From NCBI GenBank assembly GCA_033026295.1, contig CM065182.1:22928215-22992214 (forward strand): DNA of 64,000 bases, in the 5' to 3' direction. A model generated the notes under the pieces. The model saw only the letters and a list, made by a program, of their open reading frames with translations. It was not told the origin of the DNA and made no database searches. Shown here in pieces: positions 1 through 12,955 of this stretch. The DNA comes from Channa striata. Its lineage: Eukaryota; Chordata; Actinopteri; Anabantiformes; Channidae. Position 1 is the first letter of the stretch; every line of letters starts with the position of its first letter. The position numbers were made by a program, and so were the translations under genes.

Positions 1-90
1 CCACAGTAATGTGAAAGAAGAAACTGAGCTACGTTCTACATTTATTCTGTGAGTGTGACACAGATTCTGAAAACCACCATGTTCAAAAAC

Positions 91-137
91 CACACACACA
101 AGCAAAAACACACAAACACAAACACACACACACACAC
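91..137. repeat. Imperfect CA-rich microsatellite
   Basis: A run of CA dinucleotides with A-rich interruptions. It lies directly to the left of a Tc1-like element. Nothing suggests a function. Confidence 0.8.
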
Positions 138-147
138 TTCATATATA

Positions 148-965
148 CAGTGCCTTCTAAAAGTATTGGAACATGATGTCAATTCCCTTATTTTTGTAGA
201 CTGAAAATAAGGTAATAGGCCTCACTGTTCCAATACTTTTAGATTTGGGTTTTGCCTGTTGAGACTGCATTTATAGGTAAGAGGTACAACCAACATAAAA
301 AACAGTGCTGTCTATGAGTGAAAAAACAAGTAATTGTGAAGCTGAGAGAAACTGGAAAATCAATCAGAGTCATTGCACAAACATTGGCTACAGCCAATAC
401 AACCATTTGCAATGCCCTGAAGAAGAAACAAACCACTGGTGTACTAAGTAACAGGCGTCAAACGGGTAGACCAAGGAAGACAACAGCAGTCGACGACAGA
501 AACATTGGTAGTGACATCAGCAACAATCTCCAAAGGGCAGCTAGAAGGTTTTAGACTGGCCAAGTCAAGCTCCAGACTTAAACCCTATGAATCTTACCTG
601 CTAAAGAGGAGACTGAAGGGAGTAACCCCCAAAACAAACAAAAACGTAAAGAGGCTGCGATGAAAGCCTGGAAAAGCATCACCGAGATATCTATGGGTCA
701 CAAGCTCGAAGCAGTCATTGCAGGCATAGGATATGCAACTAAATATTAAGTCTTATTCACTTTATTCTATTTTAAGTCTATCTGTTCCAGTACTGTTGGA
801 ATGGTTGGGTTTGAACAAAAGGTCTTATCTTAAAAGTTCTGTATCAGATCCAGATGTAAATACCTGGAAATAACAGCTGGAATGTTGATGTCTTGTGTCA
901 TATTCATGTTTTAATATCAAACCCAAATGTTTTCAGTCAATATTAAACTGGCAGTGCCAAAGATT
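148..965 (+). mobile_element. Decayed, internally deleted Tc1-like DNA transposon
   Basis: The left end (148-172) reads like a Tc1-type terminal repeat, and related motifs recur near 225-240 and 780-800. The stretch 318-554 codes for the N-terminal paired-like helix-turn-helix part of a Tc1 transposase, including GRPRKTTAVDDRNI and SDISNNLQRA. The reading then jumps, at about 550-600, straight to sequence like the end of the catalytic domain (tggccaagtcaagctccaga, the usual WPSQSPDLNP region), so the central DDE core is deleted. The right end is poorly preserved and the limit at 965 is approximate. The element cannot code for an active transposase. Family assignment rests on remembered fish Tc1 patterns. 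Confidence 0.75.
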
Positions 966-3900
966 TTATCTGACATTTCACTTTGTAAGAAATCTTTAGT
1001 TAGGGACTAGAAGTTTGTAGTTAAATTTTTCTCCCAGTAAGATTTAGAAATAACTTTGATGAGATGTTAGGAGGTGACTTAGGAGTGATTAGGAAGTGAG
1101 GTATGGATAGTGCGGGTTAGGTAACAGCCCAGCAATATTCATAAATGCTGAAGGAAGTGCACTCCAAGAGGGATTTTTTTAAATTCTTTTTGATGTGTTT
1201 GATGTTTCTCGTTTTTCTCCTCTGGGACAGGAATTTGTCTACAGTTCCACATGAGATTAGAAGTAGGCCCGTAAACATTCCAGGGTAACACACATACATA
1301 CACACAAGACAGGGTGGCTTTGCCCAAGCTATGAGTGTGGGACAAAGACAGCGCAGTGGCTGTGGGATGATGATAACAAGCTTTGTATAAATGTGTGTGT
1401 GTGCGTGTGTACATGTCTTTATTGCCTTGTGTGGGATAAATGTAGTTTCAATACCACTGTTGTGAGGACATTTTGGTGTTGTGAGGACATTTTGGCTGGT
1501 CTACACAACTACAAAAGGGCTTTTTGAGGCTCAAGACTGGGATTTAGGGTCACGGCTAGAATGACGTGTAGGTTAGGGTTAGTCGAAGCAATCAGTTGTG
1601 ATAGTTAGTGTTAGAGGAAGGAACTTGGGAGTGTCCTCACAAGTAGAGAGACACAAGTGTGTGTGTGTGATGTATCTTGAATACATCTGTGTGTGTGTGT
1701 GTCATTCTTTCCAATATCAGACCAAATTTAGCATAAGCTTCCCCTCAGTGACACAGCCACAAACAACTGGGTGAACAACACAAAATGTTTTTTGATGACA
1801 GATAAAACAAATGACCAACGTTTCCTGATCCATAAAAACGTAATTAATGCTTTGGTTCTTTTTTTTTTTTTTACACAAAATACTAAATGCCTGTCTCACT
1901 TCTTTTTTTATTATATAATAATCACAACATTATCGATTATCAGAATACAAAGCCATTGTATAAAAGAAAGACATTGTCAGCTCAGCTCATACACACATAC
2001 ACTGCATGGCAGTTAGCTAGTTATCAGACTTTACTAATGCGTAAATGATTGTTTGTTTATTGGCTTAATTTAACAGTCAGTTACTGTAAATTACTGCTCA
2101 TAGGTAGAAATTTAAGTACTTGCAATAAATACCAAATTTACAATATAGTCACATGTATGTGTTACTGGAGCCGACATTTAATTTTCCATTGCTCAATGTG
2201 CTAGATATTCAACTCCACACATTCAGCAGATATAAAATGACTGCCTGTTATTTAGTGCTAATGCAAATGTTGCCAGTAAAGATGGCTGTTTAAAAGTCTT
2301 TGTGTGGCATGTTTTTTTTATATACCGATGTGCCAGTTGATGCAGCATAACCACGTGAAGCAACACCCACACGCAGGGAGGTTAAGTTCCCAACCCTCTG
2401 CGTAGAGAACATTGATTGCACACAAAGTCTCATGAAAACTAAGATTAATTATTAGTGAGTTCTGTGAAGAACACCAACTTTATTGGGACGGTGGTTTTCT
2501 GCGTCTCAAATGAAAAGTACACTTGAAAGCAGTATCTTGAAGAGTGCACATGCAAAGCAAAAATGTTACCACAAGTTATGTTAATAAACCAGCTGATCTA
2601 TATAAGAAGCTTTATCATACTTTATACTACTGTTTATTCAAGCTGATCAAAAGATGACATACCTGTGCACAGCTCAAAGCCCGTACAAGCAAGAATAACA
2701 GAGAATACAATAATAATTCCAACTCAAGGTATAAAATGCATACATAATTATGCATGTGCACAATTATTACAGCAAAAAACTCAAGATGTAGACAATACTA
2801 CTGTGCTAGAATGCATAGTGTGACTTGATTGATTTACTTAAGCATTATCGTTATAGTTACGAGTTACTTACAGCTGTCAGTACATAAATTGGTTAAAATC
2901 AGATACAACCTCACCTGCTGCTGTTTTTTTGTTCCACATCACGTCTCTGTAGTAACTCAATTTTTTTTCCATTACATGAAATCTTGCTTTACCATAGTAA
3001 TTATCACTGAGAATTTGTCAATCACATACTAAACATGTTTGACTTGACTGAACTGGATTTAAATGTGTATTTTAAAGGATGTATTTAGCATTTCAAATTG
3101 AGGTTGACTAGGCAAGTACTTCTTATGGCGTTTTGTGTTTGTGTACAACCTCTGATTACAACTTGCAGATTCGTGTTGAATGCAAGGCAGCACTGTACTG
3201 TTTTGAATATCTAGACGGCACAAAGTGCGTGTTACTCTTCTGGAAGCAGACTGTGATGCATCTCAAGCCTGTTTGGGTCAAATTGTTTACAACAAAGCAG
3301 ATATATCCTGCACTTCCTGTCCTATGTGTATGTGTGTCTGCACCAACAAAGCCAAGGCTGTCTCAGTAATTTCTTGCTCTTCCCGTCAGCATTAGGCATC
3401 TAATCAACCAGGGACCAGCCAAAAAACTCTGCACTGGGATTGAGACCTCACCACTGGGATGCAGATGGAAAGGCTGCAGATGCTTACATAATGCTCATGA
3501 TTTGAACTCAATTTCCAGCCTTCTTATGGAGGCGGGCTCAGCTCCCTCAAAGTAACTAAAAACCAGTCTCCTTTCTGAGCTGTGTGATACATTTATTATT
3601 ATTTTTGGTAAACAGTATTTCTCTTCCATTTTCATGATGAGACTGCAAAACAACTCACGTGCAAAGTTGTAGGCAAACTGTATGTTTGCAAACTGAGTGT
3701 TTGTGTCCTATTCAACAACATTAGACATGATTTGGTTAGTTAAGCTTCCTCATTTGCCCCTGCCATGCTTTGCCTCTAGACTAGTTGTGTAATTTGCCCC
3801 TTTAACAAGTGCCCTAAGACAGACAGTCCATTTGTTTGGGCTAAAGTACTCATAAACAGAGGGGCAGAGTGGCCCCAACAGCTGACTAAAACATTACTGT

Positions 3901-5744
3901 TACAGATGTCATTATGTGGCTTTTCTGGTGTGCATAAATATATAACCCATCAGGAGTCCAAATGAATGCAAAAAAGTTTTCACCAAAATGTTCATTCATG
4001 TTTCAGCATCCTTTGAGGTAAAATGTCATCCTACAGTGAAGTAAAATTTTTCCAGCGCAGACATAAAGTTTGCTGACAATGACTTACACAGACTCACAAA
4101 GTTGTGGTAACAGCTGCGCTGGTGCTGCTCAACCACTCACTCGCTCTATTCCTACTGGTTTCCTGTCACCTATATCACTTTTCAAAAACTGTTATTTCTC
4201 TACAGAGCAATGTGACATGGAACAGCACCATAAATAAATACTAGAATTTTGTTTTCATGGGACTGATGGAAAAAGTTAAATATATGATTGTCAATTTCAT
4301 GATATTTCACTAAGACTTGACCGATTTTAAGGGCCAGTTAGAGCACATTTTCTGCATTTTCTGCTTAATTGTAGTCATGATCAATTCCTATTTTATGGTG
4401 TATCTACACCATAACAAATCAATCCTGAAGCACAAAGTCTAAATTTACTCTTATATGATGACATAGTTTCCAGATGCCCAGACAAGGGATGCAGTGGCCC
4501 TGAGAGACTGTAATGGCTTCAGAGAGGGACTGACAGACAAAGGAGTTTATCAGATTTTCTACATGCTGCTACTGCCAAACTAAACAGGCTAAAGGCTAGG
4601 TTGGAGCAGGCATGGAACAATGTCAATAATAAGGCCAAAGAGAATGGGAATACAGGACGAGGAGGACGAGTGCTGAAAAGGAAGGATAGGTGAAAACACA
4701 CAGTGGGTCAAAGCAGAGAAGGGCGCTCAGTCGGCAATGCTGCTGATTCAATTGTGTCTAAGCATTGTTATTAGCATGAATTATTCAAGCAGACCCACTG
4801 CCACTGAAAGGAGCTACAGAGTCCATTAGGACAGAGGAGAGAAAAAGAGCTCTTAAAAGCAATTCATTTCAAACAGAAAAACAGTCAATGCCATCAATCA
4901 AGTGTAATAAAACATAAAGGTGAAGAATGAAAGCAAATAGAAAATAGCAAGAGGTCCTCTCTTAGACCATGTATCTTGTATATATTGAACAGGTTTGTGA
5001 CTATATATTGAACAGGTGAGAGAGAAGAAATCACACACGTAGCCTGACTCGCATTGGACACAGCCCTACAGAAGGGAGCAGGCGTCTGTGACATGCAAGC
5101 TTGTGACACCCAACAGCAGCACATTTCACAAATGATAGATGTTTGATTTACATCTCTTTGTGGCTGAAATATTTCCAAATGACACATGAAGGTCTTTTTT
5201 TTTTAGGATTAACTCTTCTAATGTGCAAGCTTGGCCAACCACCACACATGTTGAGTCGGTAGGAACAAGTGAGGCATGCTGTATGCAAACATCCCATGCA
5301 TCATCACGCAGCTATACCGATGAGCCACAGCATCAACACTACCTGGTGAGTCTGCAGCTACACAGCCCCACACTGAGATACCAGTTCAAGCATAGTAACA
5401 TATAATTCTTTCCATGCTCACCCCTGCTACTACCAATTTTGTTTTGGTTGATCTTTACATGTGGGTTGATTCATATTTTGATTGATTGTATCAGCTGCAA
5501 AAATCAAGCATCAGACAGGCTATACACAAAACCTACAGATGATAGAGCTGTGGGTGGAAACCAGACAAAACCATGTAAGAAACATGCATAATTCACAAAT
5601 AAAGTTCAGAGTAGGTTAGAATGATGGTATCAAGTAATCTGTGTGAGTATAGGCGTGAGTAAGAGGTGATTAAGATTGCACCTAATCCATTTGGTCACAG
5701 GAGTACAGATCATTGTTTTATGCTGTTTTATAGTTTTATACTTT
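966..5744. other. Non-coding stretch, probably cblb intron
   Basis: No exon or RNA gene could be supported here on either strand. Open frames are short and lack splice context. The stretch holds GT/CA microsatellites (about 1386-1410, 1652-1672, 1688-1705) and a dispersed repeat at 1437-1660. A short direct duplication around 4975-5018 contains tatattgaacagg twice. Because cblb is on the minus strand and continues to the left, this is best read as intron. Confidence 0.5.
1437..1660. repeat. Minisatellite-like fish repeat with ttgtgaggacatttt units
   Basis: Two adjacent copies of gttgtgaggacattttgg lie at about 1460-1496. They are followed by a TTAGGG-like patch (ggttagggttag near 1572) and a reverse-oriented gtcctcac motif near 1634. 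This pattern of GGACA units plus ttaggg-like words next to GT repeats is common in fish non-coding DNA. No coding potential is visible. Confidence 0.5.
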
Positions 5745-6600
5745 ACACAAGACTGTGTAAGTATTCATCCTCTTCAAATCGTAAATTGTAAATGCACCTT
5801 GGACTGCAGTTAAAGCACTGTGGCCATGTGGATCTTAACCAATTTTGAACAGTGCAATTTCCCCCATTCTAATTTGTACTGCTCAAGCTCTGTTGGGCTG
5901 CACAGAAATGGTGAGTGAACAAGTCTTATTAATTCAAGTCACAAACTCTCAGTTGGACTGAGATCTGGGCTCTGACTTGGCCACTCCAGAACAGTAACCT
6001 TGTCGTGGTGTATTTCGTACTCTGGCAAACATAGCATCTAGTCTAATGGTGGAAATGCTACATTTTACTCTCATCAAACCTTAGAATCTTCCTCCTGTTG
6101 ACTTCAGACTCTCTCACAGCACTTTTGGCAAACTCTAGCCAAGACTTATTAAATGCCTTTTTAACAGTGGATTCCTTTTTGCAATTCTCTAATAAACTTG
6201 AACTGGTGAAGAAGCCAGTCAATAGTTGCTGTATGCACACCCTCTTCTTCAAAGGGGTCACAGGTGTCTTTGCAGCCTCCCCCTTCTCCTTCCTGCACAG
6301 TCACTCAATTTGAGGATAACCTGCTTTAGTGAAATTTACGCATGTGCGATGACCCTTTTCTTTCCTGATGATGAACTTGCTTTACTCCAAAACATATTGA
6401 ATACTTTGGAAATGTTCTGCTTTTCAACAACATAGAGGTACTTGGAGTGTTTTCTTTTTTTTCTTCATTTTCGAGATTTTGGCCAGTAAGGGAACCATCC
6501 AGACACAGGTGTACTCAACTACCTTCATTGCACTCATATCATCTTCACGTACCTATATGTGTGACTCTTAACATACAACTTCAATTGGCTAACGCGATGA
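5745..6600 (-). mobile_element. Decayed Tc1-like DNA transposon, minus strand
   Basis: Read on the minus strand, 6058-6261 codes for a fragment with LEFAK followed by KILRFDESK. This matches the Tc1 transposase pattern LEFAK...ILW(S/T)DE(T/S)K, which carries the first catalytic aspartate. Further left on the plus strand, tgagatctgggctctgactt (about 5959) matches the reverse complement of the DLNP region of the same family. The segment between them, with the middle of the DDE domain, is missing. Terminal sequence near 5750 (gtgtaagtattcatcc) is typical of one end of this family. The other end near 6600 is approximate. The copy is dead. Confidence 0.7.
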
Positions 6601-9450
6601 TTTCGGTAAATCCCGGTGAATAAGTTATATATTCTTTGACATTAATCTAATTAAAGAAGAGAAAATTGGAAAGGAATAAAAGGAGAGAGGTTCCAACATA
6701 ATTTGTAAAGGTTTGATGAAGGGTTAATTCCATATAATGTATGTCAGTATATTAAGGCTTCCTTCTCTGCAGCTCCACTTCCTTCCCAGATGGTTCTACT
6801 TTCTGGAAGCTTACTCATCTCAGCCAGACTTCAAGCCTGTAAAGCCTTCCATGGGAACATGTGATATCATCACATCAAACGATGACTGCTTGCAGTGACA
6901 TGCCAACAAATGGAGACATGAACAAACTAATTCCTCAGAAGTGATACCACAGCATCTTCCACATTAAAGATACTGTAAGAGTTGCTTACCATCAGTTTTA
7001 GGCAGCGTAAAATGTGGCAAGAAACACAGGAAACACTTCCTGTCCTTTCAGCTGAGTAATTTAACCACATCACTTCCACCAAATGCCGGCAGCCTACGAC
7101 AGTGGAAAAAAATCAGGCAATCCAATTTTTTAAAAACTTATACTTTATTGTAGAGGCCAGTGTTGGCATTATTTCAGCTAATATAGTCCGACTATAATGA
7201 ACATCAGGTATTATTTATTTTCCATTTATATGTTATTATGTTCCTGCAGAACTATAAGCTTTATTTCAAATCTTCTGAAAAAGTGATTTTTTTTCTATTT
7301 TTCCTCCAATGATGTAGGCAGGTGGGAAAAAGAGTGTTGCATTGTGAGTGCAAGGGGGTCAGAGTAGCCAACTGTTATTATTAGTAATAGGTGAAAACCA
7401 GAATGTTAATTGTTGCATGCCTTTCTGTCAGCCAAATTAAAGCAAGTCATTTAATAACTTTATTTTTTCAACTACCAATATTAAAAAAGGAGCTGTGGAG
7501 CCAGCTCATAGAAAAACACAAACTAAACATATGTTTGTGGACGTAATTTTCAAAATAGCTAAGAGGACTAGAAAATATCCAGACCACCACATTAGGATTC
7601 CGTATATGCTAGCGGTCTTATTAATGCGACTGAACAAAGCTTAAATAGCTAGAAATAGAATATTTCTGTATTCACATTGAGACTGTGAACTAAATTACAT
7701 TTTGACTATGGACATTACAAGACAAATATATTTGTCCTCAAGACGTTTCAGCTGAAAGCACTACAACAGATAGGAATTTAACACTGAAATAGAGAATTAT
7801 TGCAAAAATGTTATATAAATAAAGTGGAATATTTGCTTAGAGCTCAGCATTTGTTATTGAATTTGTCAGCTGCACAGGGTCCCAGTTACCTGATGAGTTT
7901 TTCATTTACACACTGTAGATCTTGAGACAGTAATTATGTGCAATCAATCAATATTGTTTCAGACTCTTCTGATTTTAGTCCGTCCCCCTGTACACTTGAG
8001 AGCATCTTAACATAATGGTTTTGTACTAACTCTGCTGCAAAGGCAGCATCAGACAGGATGAGGTTAAATGTGCAACAATGGTACAAGTACATTGTCTCAG
8101 CTTGAAGATTTTACAATTGTAAAATCAAATAAAGTGAAATTTTATAGGCGCTATAGAACATTTTTGGTAATTCTGCAAACTTACCAAATTTACTAAAAAC
8201 GCACACATTGCATAGACACACACAAACAAACACACACACACACACACACACAGATAAGTGTTACAAAGATGAAATATGAATAAATTTTCTTGTGTTCAAA
8301 GAATAAATTGATTTTTTTTCACTTGATGAGAAATTTTATGGCAGTTCTTGACTCATAATTTTAAGTGATATTTTACAGTGCAATCCTCATTTTCAGCCGA
8401 ACAATAAACTCTTGTGAATGTATGAGGAGAGAAAGTACAAAGTCTGTGCATGGAGCAAGCTTCAACTAGTTCCACGTTATGCAGGTGTTAGACCTGTCAG
8501 AGCCCTGAATGCTATTCAAATTCACATCATCACATCTCTTAAGTTTTCTTTTCAAAATATACAAAAGTAATTTTCAAAGCACATTGGTGATCATTTCTAA
8601 ATGATAAATAATTGCATATGATGACGTTGATATATTTTATAAAGAAGATCGAAACCTCTAAATCCTGCAGTGACTTGATAAACTGACACTGTGTTGCACT
8701 GCCCTTAATACTTCCTGCGTCAGCAAATGCCATTAATATTTCCTAGAAATGTTTCTACAGATTTTTCTACACTAGTGCCTAGAGTATCAAGTGCCTGAGT
8801 ACAGAATTATAACTACTTAAGTGAGAAGATGAAACCCTTCATTTCAAACACTGCTTCCAAAAGGTCCTTTATTCATTATTTTGTAAACCCAAAGTACTGC
8901 TGGTAGAGAGCCATTTTTACTACTGCTGTTCAAGTTGCCAAATATTGAGAATGTTCCGCTAAAAACTCTGCATCATGAGTCAGGGGTTATTCAAAATCAG
9001 ATGGGGGCGGGTGAGTAGATAGACAGAGGAGAGAGGTCAGATTGTCTTTTATCTGCAACACTCTGTTTCCTGGCAGAAGAAGTGCACTTTTAATCCAGCT
9101 GATTTAAAGACAGTCACTTTAGGAAGCTCCTGAAGCAATGCTTGTCAACTTGGCTAAAAAACGCTCTGCAATACAAATCACTCATGCTCTGTGGCTTTGT
9201 GAGCCATGAGCCAGTCTGCAATGTGGCCATAAATGCTAAAAATATACAATGTTGTGCTTTGTAAATGTGCTACAAAGAAGTAACCCTCGCTTCTTGAATT
9301 AATTTCCCTACTTGGGAAGCCCAATTCCTCATTACGATTTAAATTATACATATTACTTGATTAAAATGTACATATTACTTTTGTGCTTTTTAATCTAGTT
9401 GCCAATTTTGACTTAACCATGTCAGAAATTGAACAGCATACTTTGTGTCT
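6601..9450. other. Non-coding stretch, no gene seen
   Basis: AT-rich DNA with no supportable exon, RNA gene or complete mobile element. It contains a CA microsatellite at 8217-8253. Likely part of the long cblb intron. Confidence 0.45.
8217..8253. repeat. CA dinucleotide microsatellite
   Basis: An almost pure run of CA, broken by a few A residues at its left edge. Confidence 0.85.
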
Positions 9451-9454
9451 TAGT

Positions 9455-9920
9455 TTGTGGCCCCCACCTTATTATTAAAGTTTAATGTTAGTGCGGCCCG
9501 CGAGTTTGTTATGAACGGCACGGAACGGAAATGACGTACATTGCGGAAATGACGTATATTGAGGAAATGACGTTCTTTGTGCGTCGGCTAAACACTTGAT
9601 TGAAACTTCAACGCGACAGCTTAAAGAAAGCTTAAAGAACTGTTAATACAGACATTTGAATCCTAATTATTATAATTATTATTATTTTATTTACTTATTA
9701 TTGATTGATTGATTGATTTTCTTATTAATTTCTTATTTATTTTCTTCTAATTTGTTTATTTATTTTTTCATATTATTTTGTGTTAAAAATAAAAAATAAA
9801 GACATTTGAGAAGATTAAAATTATTTAAAAGTTTTTCTTGTGGAAACCTGATGCGGCCCAGCCTCACCCCGACTCTGCCTCCAGCGGCCCCCAAGTAAAT
9901 TGAGTTTGAGACCCCTGCAT
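9455..9920 (-). mobile_element. hAT-like non-autonomous element (MITE)
   Basis: The right end (9850-9918) carries gatgcggcccagcctcaccc and, further on, gtttgagacccctgca. Read in reverse this is the familiar end of a fish and vertebrate hAT-type element, with gggtctcaaactcaa next to a gggccgc motif. The left part has a matching gcggcccgc patch near 9494. The interior is AT-rich with no transposase frame, so it is a non-autonomous or deleted copy. The left boundary is not clear. Confidence 0.55.
9520..9573 (+). repeat. Three tandem copies of a 17-18 bp GGAAATGACGT unit
   Basis: The unit ggaaatgacgtayattg is repeated three times with small changes, and each copy holds TGACGT. It lies inside the hAT-like element, so it is probably part of that element's subterminal structure. 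Confidence 0.7.
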
Positions 9921-12069
9921 TAGAAGATTATCTTTGTTACTTTATAACTTGATTCTTGAGTAGGTGGTAGTGGTGTTACACTGTTGTGGGCACAGGCATG
10001 GTGCTGACGGAGGGAGCGAGATTTGTCAGTTCATCAGATTCAGTCATCTGTAAACTGTTTATTGTGCAATAAATACAAAAAATTAATGTTGTATTCAAAT
10101 CTAAGGCAGCCTGACTGATTCCTAATGTGAACTTATGCATTGAATGGGACATAAGATAAGATTCCTCCTTAAAAGTTGCCAGTTTTGAAATATGTTTTTA
10201 TTTTTAATTCATTTTAAACAAACAAATCTGTATTTACAACCAAGAGGTACAGTGCCTACCAAAATAATGGCATTATAATGACATAATAAACAAATCTTAT
10301 AAAAAGTAAATTTAGGGGAGTCCATCATTTTTTAGTTATATTTTTTATCATGAATTATTATAAATTTAGGTCTTCATTGCTTTTTTGTTCATCAAATACA
10401 CATGCATTGCCTGCATCAATACCATAGAGAAGAAAGTTGCCCCTTACTGACAAAAAGCGTGATTTGTGACACAAAAATATAAATGATTTTACTTCCATCC
10501 CTTAATTTCCTAATTAATATTCCTATCACATCTATGTCTGGTTCAGAATCTGGAAAAAAAATCAGCAGAGAGAATGGGGTGGTCAGATGGTGAGACTGGG
10601 ACAATGAAAGCTGGGGTGTGGGGCATGAAGTACAGACGTCAGATGGCTGTAAATGGGGGGCAACGCCAAAGAAAGGTGCGGGGACGATTACAGCAGTTAA
10701 TCAAGCGTGTCAAACATGCTGGTGCTAGACAGACTGCCACGGAAACACAGCAGGCCAGTACCAATGTCCCTGTAGACAAATGTGATACCAAGTCTGCCAA
10801 GTTTAAAGAATTAGTCTCGCACTAAGAATGGCAGCACACTGATTTTAAGGTTTAGGTTGCAGTTAGATAGTCTTCTAGTTTGTTACCCAGTTCAGTGTCC
10901 CCAAATGCAATATTCATACAGATATTACAGATTATGGCTGAACTAACTTGGCTGGAGTCATTCAAAGGTGATATATGAATAATCATTTATGTGCCACAGA
11001 AAATTCCTTTCATGATTAGCATATCATATTGAAAATAAAGAAAATATAGGGATGACTGTAGTGTTGTTTCCAAAACTGGGCTAAATGTAGTGTATCTTAC
11101 AAAAATACACTTACATTGTGCTATACTGCAAACATTTTTAGTCTTATTGCAATTTATAATGTATAATGTATATTTAACATGTTTTTTTAAGGGAACTTTT
11201 TTTTTAAATTCTCCCCTTTCCTTGCTCTGCTATTTTAAAGCATTCTCCCTTAGTGTAACGCAATAAAGAGCTGTTTTAAATGTAAGTTGGGTAATAAACT
11301 AATATGGTTACAAGACTAATATTAGTTATAAGCTGATAAATCTGTAAATAAACATATTTGTTAGAGGTTTGATTCATGTATAAATATAACAAATGATCAA
11401 ACAAAAATGTTTTCAGCATTTTATCATCTATTAGGAAAATCACAGCCTGCTGCATAATGACTGAGTAGGCTATTTTCAATAAAATTCAACAGTAGTAATT
11501 AACCAAACTCATTCTTCAAATTTGATTCTCTGCTGCTACTTTTTCCTACTCATTTAATATAGATGTCCATTAATGTCACACATTAACATTTCTAGCTCCA
11601 CTGTTACAGTAGCTCAACTTTTTATTTAAGCATTGCTTTGGTGAATCTTCCTCTCTAAACTGAATAGGGATTTTTAGAGATAGTACAAACAAGCCAGTGA
11701 ACAAAGAGTAGATTTAATGGAGTCTGATCAGCCCTTCTAGAGCTTGTTGGAGTCTCCCATCTCAACTTTATTCAACAGGGTTAATAACATTTAGGCTTAA
11801 CTTAAGATTTTCTTAAAAAACACTGAACCTCGAACTAGTCGAGGTTCAGTGTTTTTACAGTGTTTTCCATTGGGAGGAAGCTTGCATACAGCAGTGTTTG
11901 AAAACAAGACATTTGGTTGAAGAAGGGCCTCACTCTTCACACTTCACTGCTTTCACTGCCATGAATAGGAGTGGTAACACTGATGCATTGCTAACATTTT
12001 TGTCTTCTCTCTGTTGTTATGCCATTATTGGAACTACTGTACTGTGTGTTTGTAACATTTTGAATAAGG
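9921..12069. other. Non-coding stretch, no gene recognised
   Basis: AT-rich sequence with no supportable exon. A GC-richer patch at 10574-10825 keeps an 83-codon open frame rich in Arg, Gln and Lys, but it has no recognisable domain and no partner exon. A perfect hairpin lies at 11816-11856. Probably intron of cblb. Confidence 0.4.
11816..11856. repeat. Perfect inverted repeat, 18-bp stem and 5-base loop
   Basis: The left arm 11816-11833 (aaaaacactgaacctcga) is exactly complementary to the right arm 11839-11856, with loop actag between them. There is no terminator context, and this is a eukaryotic intron. It could be the fused ends of a decayed palindromic element or a chance hairpin. Confidence 0.9.
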
Positions 12070-12250
12070 CTGTATTTATCCATCCATCATCTAAACTGCT
12101 TCTCCTGGGTGACAAGTGTGGTGGTCCTATCCCAGGTGATAAAAAGTGAAAGGCGGGGTACATCCTGGACAGGTCATTGGTGAGGGCTGATATGCGGAGA
12201 CAGGCAACATTCATACTCCCATTCACAGCTACAGGGAATTTAAAGTCTAA
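12070..12250 (+). repeat. Dispersed fish repeat (catccatc...tacatcctggacagg), partial copy
   Basis: It starts with catccatcatctaaactgct and includes ggcggggtacatcctggaca and a closing patch with cacagctacagggaattta. The same repeat is present in longer form at 12625-12955 and in reverse at 26190-26400. It is a common interspersed sequence in fish genomes. I cannot name the family with certainty. Confidence 0.7.
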
Positions 12251-12624
12251 ACATTTATTAAGTTAAATCGAAGTTAATCCAATCCATGACTCTTTAACAG
12301 CCAAGTAAGTATGAAAGATATTAATGGTAGGGGGTGGGACGTGTATGCCTACTTATTCTTGTTAAAACCTGCCTAAAACATGAGAGTATGCATGAAGTAA
12401 CGTCCAGTTTTGAGTTGAATCTTAAAACATTGTACAAGAACGACAACCTCCAAAATACAGAGGTGGTACAAGCACAAGAACTCAAAACTCAAGTAAAAGT
12501 GCTAGCCTTAAAATTCTTCACTCCAAGCAGAAGTGCCACTTTAAACTTAAAAACCTGAAGTACAAATAAAATTCCCCAAAATTTTAAAGGTCAAGAATAT
12601 AGTGGAGACTCATCCGGTGAAGAT

Positions 12625-12955
12625 TCATCCATCCATTATCTGTAACTGCTTATCCTATCTGGATCACGGGGGGGGCGGAGGATATCCTGTCATTGGTCGT
12701 GAGGTGGGGTACACCCTGGACAGGTCTATCTCAGGGCCACAGAGAGACACACTGACAAACAACCATGTGTACTCACAGACAAATAATACTCACTAATTAA
12801 CCCAACATGCATGTCTTTGGGCTGTGGGGGGAAACCCACACAAGCACAAGGGGAACATGCAAACTCTACACAGAAAGGCCACAGCTGGCCGGGGGCACGA
12901 ACTCGCAGCCTTCTAGCTGTGAGGTGGCAGCGCTAACCACTCTGTCATAAAGATG
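12625..12955 (+). repeat. Dispersed fish repeat, longer copy
   Basis: It begins catccatccattatctgtaa and runs through ggtggggtacaccctggaca, catgcatgtctttgggctgt and aacatgcaaactctacacag. It ends in cagcgctaaccactctgtca. It is the same family as 12070-12250, but nearly complete, and includes the distinctive segment where the repeat mimics a short open frame. No function is implied. Confidence 0.75.
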
